NCBI GenBank assembly: GCA_021641325.1
Contig: JAJXPD010000036.1
Span: forward strand, 1 to 15,559
Source: Opitutales bacterium
GTDB taxonomy: Bacteria > Verrucomicrobiota > Verrucomicrobiia > Opitutales > Intestinicryptomonadaceae
Direction: 5' to 3'
DNA: 15,559 nucleotides
Position 1 is the first letter of the stretch; each line of letters opens with the position of its first letter. The position numbers and the translations under genes are program-made. Of this stretch, positions 1 to 6,786 are shown piece by piece. The notes under the pieces are model-generated. The model saw only the letters and a program-made list of their open reading frames with translations. It searched no databases and was not told the origin of the DNA.

Positions 1-41
1 GCCCTACTGCAACCGACACAAACAAATTACTATATAGAAAA

Positions 42-1259
42 ATGAACAGAAAATCGACAATCATTTCGCTTGCGGCACTCGCAAGCATTGCGTGCTCGCA
101 ATCCGCAGTAGCCGACTACGTCGCCGCGGCGGTTTCGCGCGAAAATGCGAAATTGCTGGTCGCCTCGGAAACGGAGCCGAAGCTCATGATGCAAGGAACG
201 GGCAGTGGCACGGCGGAAGCCCGCGACACTGGCTACTTCAAGGTAGCGGGCACGATTTCGGGCTCGCAGCTCGGAGTTGCAAGCGGCAACAACGGTTTCT
301 ACACAAACGACACCGTTCTTTTCGAAAACGGCTCGGTGCTGAACCTCTCCGATGCAACACCCATGCAGTGGAATTTCAGCGGCAACACAATCTCGTTGGA
401 GGCTATGAACGACGGCGACACCGCGACAGTCAACTTCAAGAACACCGGCCTCAACGTTATCCGCGCGATGGGAGACAAGTCCGGACTCTACATCGGCAAG
501 GGCATTACAGTCAACACGGACAGGCTTATCATCAGGGCAAACAGCCCCGAAAAAACAGGCTCGGAAGTCATAATAGACGGCACGGTAAATGTAACAAAAG
601 ACTTCGGGCAGAACCCCGCCGACGCATATTCGGGCTACTACACGTTCACGGTGGGCGCGACGGGCACGCTCAAAGCGGGATCGGTCAACCTCACGCAGGA
701 ATCGGTCATCGGCGGAAGCATAATTTCGAATGGCACTGTCAACGTTCAGGCAAAAACAACGTTTGAAAACGGCTCCAAGCTTTCGATTGCGGAAGGAAAA
801 TCGCTGGCAATCATCGGCACTACGCTTGCAATCGACAGCGCGATATCGCTTCAGTCTTCCAACGGGCTGAGATTTGCGGCAAACAAGGCAGGCAGCCTCA
901 TTGTAGCGAAAGACTTTTCGGCGGGCATGCTCTCGGTGGCATCGGACGCGACGGCAACGATAGAGGTCGCCGCCGAAACCGACTTGGTTTTTGCGGGCAT
1001 ACAAGAAATGAACGGCGCGCTCGACGTTACCCTCGCGGACGAAGCAAGGCTCATCATCATAAGCCGCGACGACACCGCGACAAACGCGCTCGAAAAGATT
1101 ACGCTCAACGGGCAGTCGGGCAATCTCGCATGGGAGGAAATCCTCTACAACGGCGGCACGGCGTACCAGCTCGGACTCAACATTCCCGAACCCGCCGAAT
1201 GGGCGGCGATTTTCGGGGCAATCGCATTGGGACTCGCAGTCTACCGCCGCAGAAAATAA
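42..1259 (+). CDS. PEP-CTERM sorting domain protein, secreted, beta-rich
   Basis: This 405-residue exported protein probably ends up on the cell surface or in extracellular matrix. Residues 1-24 form a signal peptide (basic MNRK, hydrophobic core, AVA before D25). The C-terminus is a textbook PEP-CTERM tail: PEP at 382-384, an aromatic EW, a hydrophobic span to about 401, and the basic end RRRK. In known systems an exosortase recognises this tail in the inner membrane and removes it. The middle is rich in Gly, Asn, Thr and Ser with short repeated beta-strand phrases such as GTVNV and GSKLSIAEGK, resembling the beta-helical passenger regions of verrucomicrobial PEP-CTERM/autotransporter-like proteins. 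No catalytic motif is visible. There is no Shine-Dalgarno; an AT-rich TACTATATAG lies just before the ATG and could be a -10 of a leaderless transcript. The gene stands alone ahead of a strong terminator. Its specific function is unknown. Confidence 0.9.
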   Translation: MNRKSTIISLAALASIACSQSAVADYVAAAVSRENAKLLVASETEPKLMMQGTGSGTAEARDTGYFKVAGTISGSQLGVASGNNGFYTNDTVLFENGSVLNLSDATPMQWNFSGNTISLEAMNDGDTATVNFKNTGLNVIRAMGDKSGLYIGKGITVNTDRLIIRANSPEKTGSEVIIDGTVNVTKDFGQNPADAYSGYYTFTVGATGTLKAGSVNLTQESVIGGSIISNGTVNVQAKTTFENGSKLSIAEGKSLAIIGTTLAIDSAISLQSSNGLRFAANKAGSLIVAKDFSAGMLSVASDATATIEVAAETDLVFAGIQEMNGALDVTLADEARLIIISRDDTATNALEKITLNGQSGNLAWEEILYNGGTAYQLGLNIPEPAEWAAIFGAIALGLAVYRRRK

Positions 1260-1283
1260 ACAACACAAAATTTAAGTGGTTTC

Positions 1284-1310
1284 AAAGCCCGACAAAAGTC
1301 GGGCTTTTTT
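1284..1310 (+). terminator. Rho-independent terminator of the PEP-CTERM gene
   Basis: A perfect 10-bp stem, AAAGCCCGAC (1284-1293) pairing with GTCGGGCTTT (1298-1307), closes an AAAA loop and runs into a T tract through 1310. It lies 25 bases after the PEP-CTERM stop codon and isolates that gene from the lipoprotein gene that follows. Confidence 0.93.
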
Positions 1311-1342
1311 GCGTAAAAATCGGCGGCGGTTCGGAAAAAATC

Positions 1343-1370
1343 TTTACTTGCGCGGCGGCGGTGGCAGAAT
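1343..1370 (+). promoter_or_regulatory. Predicted promoter giving a leaderless lipoprotein mRNA
   Basis: TTTACT at 1343-1348 (4 of 6 with the -35 consensus), a 16-nt spacer, and CAGAAT at 1365-1370 (4 of 6 with the -10). The ATG starts 7 nt after the -10, so transcription should begin at or next to the start codon. A perfect odd palindrome, GGCAGAATCTGCC at 1363-1375, covers the -10 and could be an operator. The match is by eye; the main support is that the same geometry recurs at two other genes here. Confidence 0.45.
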
Positions 1371-1377
1371 CTGCCCC

Positions 1378-3054
1378 ATGCGAAAACTAATCATAACAGT
1401 CGGGGCGTCGCTTGCGGTGTTTGTCGCCGCTTGCGCAGACTCCCCCGAAAAAAACGCGGGGCGCGAATATGTCAACGCCGCCCGCAAAGTGGCGAAAGCC
1501 GAAAAGGCGTTCGCCGCCGCCGACTACAAAACCGCGCTCGAACTCTGCGAAAACGCCCGTTCCGAAGTGGAGCGCGTTGTGGACAAATACCCCGAATCGG
1601 CAATCGCGCTCAAAGTGATGACCGACGAGTCCACGCTCGTGGGCCCGTGCAAATACTCCGAGCTTTCGGGGCGGATTATCCCGTTGCTTAAAACTTTCGA
1701 AAATCCCGCGCTCGCCGACGCGGAACTGGCGTGGGCTATCGCGATGTCGAATGCCGACGCGGCGCGGCGCGACGACGCCCTTGCGGAACTCGCCGAAGCC
1801 GTGGCGGCGTCCCCGAAAATCCATGCGGACAAGGCTTCGAAAATCCGCGCGGCGATAGTTTCAAACATAAAATCTCCCGAACTGCGCGGCAGGCTCAACG
1901 CGGCGAAGCAGCCCGCGCAACAGGCGGCAAAGCCGAAAGCCGCCGCGCCGGCGGCCTCGCCGCAGACGCGCAAAATTGCCGACGCCGCGGCGTTCCTCAA
2001 AGCGGCGAGCACCGACGCGTCGCTCGTAGCCTACGACGTAAGGACTATCGACAACCTGCGCGAAAAGGCGAAATCCGCCGCGTTCGCCGACAATGCCGTC
2101 AAGCGGGAATTCGTAAAAATCCTCGCTTCCGCGCAAAACAACATAGAAAAAATCAGCGCGAAAAACCTGCGCGAAAAGGCTCTCGGAGGCATAGCCGCCG
2201 CGTTCGCAAACTTCGGCGACGACGCGCGCGCGATAGAGACGGCAAAGAAAATTTCCGACCCCGAAACATTCGCCGCAGCGTTCGCGGAAATCGCGGACGT
2301 CGTTGGGCGCGGCAAAAACAGCGCGGCGGCGGCGGCGTTGGCTGAACGCCTCGCAAACTCCGCGGAAAGGGACGCGTTCTTCGCAAGGCTCTCGCAGGGA
2401 ATCTCGGCGCGGGGCAACTTCGCCGAGGCGCAGGCAAACGCCGCAAAAATATCCGACATTTCAAGCCGAAACCGCGCCTACGCGGCGTGCGCAAAAACTG
2501 CGTTCGACGCGGGCAAGCCAAACGACGCCGCAAAGCTCGTGGCGGCAATCGACGTTTCGAATCTCGACTGCCTCTCGGTTTTCGACGGCGGCGACGAAGC
2601 TGGAACTTACGGCGCGGAAATACTGCCCGCCGCAAGGCTCGCAAAAATTTCGTCCATGCTCGCAGGCTCGAACGCCGACTTCGCGGAGGCGTTGAACGCC
2701 CTCGCCGCCGACCGCGTACGCGCGGCGGGCGCGGAGAAAACAGCGGGCTATGCCGCGCTCTGCGGGAAGATAGCGCGGAACACCGCCGACCTCGGACGCC
2801 CCGCGGAGGCGTTGAAATTCCTTTCGGGTTGTCTGCGCGACAGGGACGTTTCGACGGCGTTGCTCGGCGACCTCTACTACGTTGCGGAAAAGTCCGACGC
2901 GGCGACTGCGTTCAAGGCGTACAAGCTTGCCTCCGACATTTGCGCGGCAGCGGGGCGCGGAGAAATAACGCTTGCGCTTACTGTGCAGCTCGGCGGTTTG
3001 AAACGCGCCGAATGCGCCGAAATACTTGCGCCGTTCCTGCCGAAATTCAAATAG
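1378..3054 (+). CDS. Large Ala-rich, TPR-like lipoprotein of unknown function
   Basis: I do not recognise a named family. The 558-residue product begins with a lipoprotein signal (MRKLIITVGASLAVFVAAC, lipid-bearing Cys at 19), so it should be membrane-anchored and face the periplasm. Residues about 29-85 resemble a TPR pair of the kind found in envelope lipoproteins (a 'YPES' turn and 'AAADYKTALELCENA' helix). A low-complexity Ala/Pro/Lys/Gln linker spans about 177-198. The rest, 199-558, is all-helical and Ala-rich, with recurring units carrying 'A-x-A-x-x-I/A-D' phrases that suggest a solenoid scaffold. The frame stays open upstream to 1276, but that extension would put residues before the signal peptide and overlap the preceding terminator; the ATG at 1378 gives a clean leader. 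No Shine-Dalgarno is present. The gene is monocistronic between two terminators. A role in envelope assembly or complex scaffolding is only a guess. Confidence 0.88.
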   Translation: MRKLIITVGASLAVFVAACADSPEKNAGREYVNAARKVAKAEKAFAAADYKTALELCENARSEVERVVDKYPESAIALKVMTDESTLVGPCKYSELSGRIIPLLKTFENPALADAELAWAIAMSNADAARRDDALAELAEAVAASPKIHADKASKIRAAIVSNIKSPELRGRLNAAKQPAQQAAKPKAAAPAASPQTRKIADAAAFLKAASTDASLVAYDVRTIDNLREKAKSAAFADNAVKREFVKILASAQNNIEKISAKNLREKALGGIAAAFANFGDDARAIETAKKISDPETFAAAFAEIADVVGRGKNSAAAAALAERLANSAERDAFFARLSQGISARGNFAEAQANAAKISDISSRNRAYAACAKTAFDAGKPNDAAKLVAAIDVSNLDCLSVFDGGDEAGTYGAEILPAARLAKISSMLAGSNADFAEALNALAADRVRAAGAEKTAGYAALCGKIARNTADLGRPAEALKFLSGCLRDRDVSTALLGDLYYVAEKSDAATAFKAYKLASDICAAAGRGEITLALTVQLGGLKRAECAEILAPFLPKFK

Positions 3055-3067
3055 GAAAACACAAAAC

Positions 3068-3103
3068 AAAAAACGCGCGGACGCATTAGCCCGCGCGTTT
3101 TTT
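3068..3103. terminator. Bidirectional terminator between convergent genes
   Basis: A perfect 13-bp stem, AAAAAACGCGCGG (3068-3080) with CCGCGCGTTTTTT (3091-3103), encloses a 10-nt loop. The A run on one side and the T run on the other let it work on both strands. It lies 13 bases after the lipoprotein stop on the plus strand and 15 bases after the oxidoreductase-remnant stop on the minus strand. Confidence 0.92.
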
Positions 3104-3118
3104 CGAATCCCACGCCGA

Positions 3119-3412
3119 CTACGGAAGGAACGACGGATTGTAGTCGTAGAGCGACGAGACAAGCCTCTCCGCCTCTGGACAAGAGTCGAAAGACATCGTG
3201 GCGGGGTTGTATTTCAGCTCGCGGACGGAGGGGAGCGCGCCTGCGGCCATGACGGTCTCGAAGCCGCGTCCGCCGCAGCCTACGACCGCCACGTTCAATT
3301 TTTCATTCGCGCCTACTTTGCGCGGTTTCGCCACAGAATTGCACGCGGGCAGAAACATAGCCGCGCTCCCAAGCAAAACGGAATTTTTAAGAAAATCCCT
3401 TCGTGTAAACAT
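3119..3412 (-). pseudogene. Internally deleted Gfo/Idh/MocA oxidoreductase remnant
   Basis: The frame encodes only 97 residues, whereas exported Gfo/Idh/MocA oxidoreductases usually have about 400 or more. Residues 3-9 (TRRDFLK) are a twin-arginine signal, followed by a hydrophobic stretch and a possible lipobox LPAC with Cys at 24. Residues 38-50 (EKLNVAVVGCGGRG) are the beta1-GxGGRG start of the NAD(P)-binding Rossmann fold. From about residue 62 the sequence (LKYNPATMSFDSCPEAERLV) resembles the extreme C-terminus of this family, where a 'W/YD-x-x-x-M-x-F-x-N-C-P-E-A' phrase is typical. The two ends therefore seem fused in frame near 3215-3245, losing the catalytic Lys region and the substrate domain, so the product should be inactive. 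Start, ribosome-binding site, candidate promoter and terminator are all intact, which suggests a recent deletion or a misassembly. Less likely, it is a conserved small Tat protein. Confidence 0.72.
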
Positions 3413-3422
3413 GTTTTTTTAT

Positions 3423-3430
3423 TCTCCTTA
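3423..3430 (-). promoter_or_regulatory. Strong Shine-Dalgarno for the oxidoreductase remnant
   Basis: On the minus strand TAAGGAGA sits 10 nt before the ATG whose A is base 3412. It is the only clear Shine-Dalgarno before a gene in this window and fixes the start just ahead of the Tat motif. Confidence 0.75.
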
Positions 3431-3486
3431 TTGCTTTGATAAACTTGCGGGCGCGGCGGGACACTGCCGAACCCGATATATGAAAG

Positions 3487-3514
3487 AATTTAGAAATAAG
3501 GCTTCGCGCGTCAA
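3487..3514 (-). promoter_or_regulatory. Predicted promoter of the oxidoreductase remnant
   Basis: On the minus strand, TTGACG (3514-3509, 5 of 6 with the -35 consensus) is separated by 16 nt from TAAATT (3492-3487, 4 of 6 with the -10). This predicts a leader of roughly 65-70 nt that contains the Shine-Dalgarno. The elements physically overlap the predicted cutA promoter on the other strand, so the two transcription starts would compete. Assigned by eye. Confidence 0.4.
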
Positions 3515-3530
3515 AAATTTTTTGTAAAAT
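3503..3530 (+). promoter_or_regulatory. Predicted promoter of cutA, leaderless
   Basis: TAAAAT at 3525-3530 (5 of 6 with the -10) lies 16 nt after TTCGCG (3503-3508, a weak 3 of 6 for the -35), across an A5T6 tract. The ATG at 3538 follows the -10 by exactly 7 nt, predicting a leaderless mRNA. An alternative upstream ATG at 3529 would lie inside the -10 itself, which argues for the 3538 start. Confidence 0.45.
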
Positions 3531-3537
3531 GCCTTGT

Positions 3538-3858
3538 ATGGAAAACAGGATAATTTGCATTTTTTCGACATTTCCCGAAAAACACTCCGCCGCCGACACC
3601 GCCGAAACGCTTGTTTCGGAGGGGCTGGCGGCATGCGTGCAAATAGGCTCGCCCGTGGAATCGACCTATGTTTGGAACGGCAAACTCTGCCGCGAAACCG
3701 AATACCCCGCCGTCATAAAAGCTTCGCCCGACGCCCTGCCCAGACTGCGCGAAAGGTTCGCCCAGCTCCACCCCTACGAATGCCCCGAATGGGTACAGAC
3801 CGACTGCGAGGCTTCGCGCGCATACGCCGACTTCGTTTGCGGAACGCGCCCGCTCTAA
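3538..3858 (+). CDS. cutA: CutA1-family divalent-cation tolerance protein
   Basis: CutA1 is a small, very stable trimeric ferredoxin-like protein linked to tolerance of copper and other divalent metals; its exact biochemical role is still debated. The 106-residue product is full length and carries the family signature in order: STFPE at 10-14, LAACV at 30-34, STYVWNGK at 42-49, an E-x-P-A-V-I-K strand at 55-61, and HPYECPE at 78-84. I prefer the ATG at 3538, which starts MENRIICIF directly at the first beta strand; the ATG at 3529 would add only MPC and overlaps the predicted -10. The gene is divergent from the oxidoreductase remnant and lies 65 bases before the CNNM gene in the same orientation with no terminator between, so partial co-transcription is possible. 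Confidence 0.95.
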   Translation: MENRIICIFSTFPEKHSAADTAETLVSEGLAACVQIGSPVESTYVWNGKLCRETEYPAVIKASPDALPRLRERFAQLHPYECPEWVQTDCEASRAYADFVCGTRPL

Positions 3859-3923
3859 ATTCGGCGGCGGACAAATTTATGTTTGCGAAAGAGCCGACGT
3901 TTTGCGATAAACAGCTCCCGTAA

Positions 3924-4973
3924 ATGGCATACCTTGCAATCACAATTATCCTGACGCTCGGCGTCTCCGCGCTGTGCTCCACGCTCGAAGCGGTTGTGCT
4001 GAGCACTACGGAAATCGAAATCGAACGCCTCAAAAAGCAGTCGCCGCGCCGCGGGGCGATACTCGAACGCTGCGTGCGCAACATCGACGAAACGACGTCG
4101 GCGATTCTCACGGCAAACACAATCGCAAACACGTTCGGCGCGACGCTCGCGGGCGTGCAGTGCGCCGCGCTGTTCGGGTCGGGAATCGCCACGGCGTACG
4201 TCTTCCCCGCCGCGCTCACGGTGGGCATTCTCTTCTTTTCGGAAATCATGCCAAAAAACATCGGCATAATCTACCGCCGCCCCCTGCAACCCTACCTCAT
4301 ATACCCGCTCTCGTGGCTGCGCGTGGCGATGGCGCCGATGGCGAAATTCACGTCGTTCGTGTTGAAGGGACTCAAATCGAACGCGCAGAAGGACGAATCG
4401 GGCGACGACGAAATCGTGATGCTGGCGAACAAGGGCGAAAAGGACGGCGTAATCACCCCGCAGGAGCGCGACCTGATTGCGAATTCGCTCTCGCTCGACG
4501 ACGTCACGATAGCCGAAATCATGACGCCGCGCACGGTGGTAGAAACTGCGGACTACGACCAAAACGTAGGGGAGTTTTTCGCCGAACACCCCAACCCTAA
4601 TTTCTCGCGCTTCCCCGTTTTCCGCGACACGCTCGACAACATCGTGGGCGTCGTTCGGCGGCGCGACATTCTGACCGCCATGGCGAACGACTGCCACGCG
4701 AAGAAAATTTCCGAAATCATGCAGCCGACGACATTCGTTCCCGAAAACGGCTCGGCTCTCGCGGTTCTGCGCCAGCTAATAAAAAAGCACCAGCAGATGG
4801 GAATCGTGGTGGACGAATTTGCGTCGCTCACGGGCGTAATCACGCTCGAAGACATTTTCGAGCACCTCTTGGGCTCGGAAATATTCGAGACCGACGACAT
4901 CGCGGTGGACATGCGCGAGCTTGCCCGCCACCGCAGCAACAAGGGCGGGCGCAAAAGTCCGTTCAAGCCGTAG
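3924..4973 (+). CDS. CNNM (DUF21) and CBS-pair membrane protein, CorC/TlyC-like
   Basis: This 349-residue inner-membrane protein belongs to the CNNM/CorC family, whose members are linked to Mg2+ (or Na+/Mg2+) efflux. The N-terminal DUF21/CNNM domain (about 1-150) begins with a hydrophobic helix, has the CSTLEAVVLS motif at 18-27, helices around 62-105 and 120-147, and the SEIMPKNIG motif at 106-114. Two cytosolic CBS modules follow at about 196-255 (starting IMTPRTVVE) and 262-315 (starting IMQPTTFVP), a nucleotide-sensing pair. The protein stops shortly after LEDIFEHLLGSEIFETDD, so it lacks the C-terminal CorC_HlyC (transporter-associated) domain of the longer, roughly 430-residue members; such short forms are known. 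There is no Shine-Dalgarno. A possible TTGCGA-17-GATAAA promoter (3883-3911) would give a leader of only a few bases. Confidence 0.93.
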   Translation: MAYLAITIILTLGVSALCSTLEAVVLSTTEIEIERLKKQSPRRGAILERCVRNIDETTSAILTANTIANTFGATLAGVQCAALFGSGIATAYVFPAALTVGILFFSEIMPKNIGIIYRRPLQPYLIYPLSWLRVAMAPMAKFTSFVLKGLKSNAQKDESGDDEIVMLANKGEKDGVITPQERDLIANSLSLDDVTIAEIMTPRTVVETADYDQNVGEFFAEHPNPNFSRFPVFRDTLDNIVGVVRRRDILTAMANDCHAKKISEIMQPTTFVPENGSALAVLRQLIKKHQQMGIVVDEFASLTGVITLEDIFEHLLGSEIFETDDIAVDMRELARHRSNKGGRKSPFKP

Positions 4974-5032
4974 ACGCGTGGCGCAAACGCTTTGTTCTTG
5001 CAAGACGCGCCGTTCGGTAAAAGAATGGAAAT

Positions 5033-5296
5033 ATGAATTTCTTTAAAAAGTCCGAAGAGAAAAAAGGCGGCTACATTCCGAGCATGTCGCAGTTGCGCTC
5101 GCTTCTGGCGTCGCTGCCCGACCCCGCAAAGACGCTCGACGAAACGCACGAAATCCGCGTGGACGACAGCCCAGACAAAACCCTGCGCTTCGAACGCGCG
5201 ATAATCAGGAAGTCGGACGGCTCGAAATCGCCGCGCTGGGTTTACAAGGGACGGATTTTTATCGATTCCAAATATTACACGAACGCAAAAAAATGA
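5033..5296 (+). CDS. Small conserved-looking hypothetical protein, 87 residues
   Basis: I do not recognise this protein. It is short, charged and soluble, with no signal peptide or membrane segment. The N-terminus is Lys-rich (MNFFKKSEEKKGG), followed by a predicted helix (SMSQLRSLLASLPD, 17-30) and a C-terminal half that reads as beta strands (TLRFERAIIRKS and RWVYKGRIFIDSKYY), possibly a small sheet domain. It is probably real: codon use matches the neighbours, it is followed by a lipoprotein gene through an ATGA overlap (5293-5296), and it heads a tight group with rlmN. Upstream there is only a weak GGA and a possible -10 TAAAAG at 5018-5023, so it may have its own promoter. A shared function with the next gene is suggested only by the coupling. 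Confidence 0.7.
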   Translation: MNFFKKSEEKKGGYIPSMSQLRSLLASLPDPAKTLDETHEIRVDDSPDKTLRFERAIIRKSDGSKSPRWVYKGRIFIDSKYYTNAKK

Positions 5297-5511
5297 AAAA
5301 CATCGCCCAACTCCTTTTGTCGGCGGCGGCAATCGCAACGCTTGCCGCGTGCAACGCATTCGAAAACGTCGAAAACGACGCCAAGCAGACGCCGATAGGC
5401 TCCGTCGTAAGCGGCGAAACGCGCGACGCCGACACCTACATGAAACGCGTCAGCGAACGCAACAGAGCCGCCGACCGCGATACTTGGCGTCCGCAAAACG
5501 ACCGCTTCTAA
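5293..5511 (+). CDS. Small lipoprotein, 72 residues
   Basis: The product starts with a lipoprotein leader: MKN, a hydrophobic Leu/Ala stretch, and the lipobox LAAC with Cys at 20 followed by Asn. The mature part is only about 53 residues, highly charged, without Cys or a recognisable fold, and ends DTWRPQNDRF. Its start codon overlaps the stop of the preceding gene (ATGA), indicating translational coupling. The rlmN start follows 6 bases after its stop. It resembles the many small entericidin-like or unassigned envelope lipoproteins; I cannot assign a function. Confidence 0.78.
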   Translation: MKNIAQLLLSAAAIATLAACNAFENVENDAKQTPIGSVVSGETRDADTYMKRVSERNRAADRDTWRPQNDRF

Positions 5512-5517
5512 CCGCGC

Positions 5518-6594
5518 GTGAAACCCGACTTCTACACGCTTTCAAAACCCGAACTCGCCGCCGCGCTCGCCGCCGCGGGCTTCGAGAAATTCCGCGCGTC
5601 GCAGGTTTTCGACGCAGTCTACAAACACAAGATATTCTCGCCCGCCGACTTCCCCGCGCTGCCCGAAAAGCTCAAAAATTGGCTCGCCGAAAATTTCGAA
5701 TTCGCCGCGGGGAAACTCGTCGGCAACAGGGAGTCCGCCGACGAAACAAAAAAATACCTCTTCGGGCTGTCCGACGGAAAATTCGTCGAATGCGTCCTCC
5801 TCGAAGCACCGTCCGACGACGGCGGCGAGGTTCGCAAAACGCTCTGCGTAAGCACGCAGGTTGGCTGCGCGTGCGGCTGCAAATTCTGCGCGTCGGGACT
5901 TAACGGATTTTTCCGCAACCTCACCGCGGGGGAAATCGTGGCGCAAATGCTGCCGTTTGCGGCAGACGAAATCCGCAACGGCAAAAAGACGCGCAAATTC
6001 GAATTCGAAAACGTGGTCGTCATGGGAATGGGCGAGCCGCTCATGAACGCCGACAACCTGCTCGCCGCGCTCGCGGTGCTCAACGCGCCCGACAAATTCG
6101 CGTTCGGCGCGCGCCGCATAACCGTTTCAACAAGCGGAATCGCCGACGTTCTCGAACGCCTTGCCGACTCCGACTTCCCCTACCGACTGGCAATCAGCCT
6201 GCACGGCTCGACGAACGAAATACGCTCGAAAATCATGCCGATTAACGGGAAGTTCCCGCTCGAAAAGCTCCTGCCCGCCGCCGAAAAGTTCGCCGCGGCG
6301 AACGGCAGAATGATTACCCTTGAATACATTTTGATAAAAGATGTCAACGACTCGCAGCACGCCGCGAGGGAGCTTGCGAAAATCGCAAAACGCCTCCACG
6401 CGCACGTCAACCTGATTCCCTACAACAGGGTTGACGCGCTCGACTGGGAACGCTCGCCCGCGCCCAGACGCGCGGCGTTCGCAAACCTGCTGAAAGCAGA
6501 AAAAGTGTCGTGCACGCTCCGTCGCGAAAAAGGCTCGGAAATAGACGCCGCCTGCGGGCAGCTCGTATTGCGCACCGGCAAAAACATGGCGTAG
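5518..6594 (+). CDS. rlmN: 23S rRNA/tRNA adenine-C2 methyltransferase RlmN (radical SAM)
   Basis: RlmN methylates C2 of A2503 in 23S rRNA and A37 in some tRNAs with a radical SAM, ping-pong mechanism, tuning translational accuracy. The 358-residue protein is the usual length. An N-terminal RNA-binding region (about 1-100) precedes the 4Fe-4S motif C-x3-C-x2-C (Cys117, 121, 124). GMGEP at 170-174 is the SAM-contact motif, and LAISLHGSTNEIR (224-236) and NLIPYNRV (298-305) are family hallmarks. The mechanistic pair is present: Cys110 (in RKTLCVSTQ) and the methyl-carrying Cys346 (in GSEIDAACGQL), so the enzyme should be active and RlmN rather than a lookalike. I use the GTG at 5518, 6 bases after the lipoprotein stop, because it places FYTLSKPEL at the expected N-terminus. 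No Shine-Dalgarno is visible, consistent with coupling to the preceding gene. Confidence 0.95.
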   Translation: MKPDFYTLSKPELAAALAAAGFEKFRASQVFDAVYKHKIFSPADFPALPEKLKNWLAENFEFAAGKLVGNRESADETKKYLFGLSDGKFVECVLLEAPSDDGGEVRKTLCVSTQVGCACGCKFCASGLNGFFRNLTAGEIVAQMLPFAADEIRNGKKTRKFEFENVVVMGMGEPLMNADNLLAALAVLNAPDKFAFGARRITVSTSGIADVLERLADSDFPYRLAISLHGSTNEIRSKIMPINGKFPLEKLLPAAEKFAAANGRMITLEYILIKDVNDSQHAARELAKIAKRLHAHVNLIPYNRVDALDWERSPAPRRAAFANLLKAEKVSCTLRREKGSEIDAACGQLVLRTGKNMA

Positions 6595-6645
6595 ATAAAA
6601 CAAGCCGCGCAAATAACGCGCCGCCGCGAAACTTCCGACAAGCGC

Positions 6646-6678
6646 AAAAAAAATCGGCAAGGCAAAAAGCCAAGCCGA
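6646..6678 (-). terminator. Rho-independent terminator of the DUF1080-PHP gene
   Basis: On the minus strand, a hairpin formed by 6678-6669 and 6663-6654 (5 bp, a symmetric 2x2 internal loop, 3 bp, TTTTT loop) is followed at once by eight T residues (6653-6646). It lies about 110 bases beyond the DUF1080-PHP stop, in the 192-base gap between the two convergent genes. I see no comparable plus-strand terminator for rlmN and nothing else definite in the gap. Confidence 0.8.
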
Positions 6679-6786
6679 ATCGCGAAGCAAAAATAGAACA
6701 AACCCGAGCGCAAAGGGAAAACGCGCATCGCCCTGCGGAACACGCACTGTCCGCCGACATGCGCCGCAACAGCCGCGCGGCACAAT

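Noticed and set aside
30..1268. A 412-codon minus-strand frame antisense to the PEP-CTERM gene.
   Set aside because: Composition is Cys/Arg-rich with no signal peptide or motif, while the plus strand has both a signal peptide and a complete PEP-CTERM tail.
3529..3537. Upstream ATG for cutA adding MPC.
   Set aside because: It overlaps the best -10 hexamer, and the family alignment starts naturally at MENRIICIF.
6595..6783. A hydrophobic minus-strand frame in the gap after rlmN that looks like a membrane protein (Phe/Leu-rich).
   Set aside because: The Phe/Leu-rich part is produced by the T8 run and T-rich loop of the terminator at 6646-6678, and the frame continues antisense into rlmN with no family pattern.
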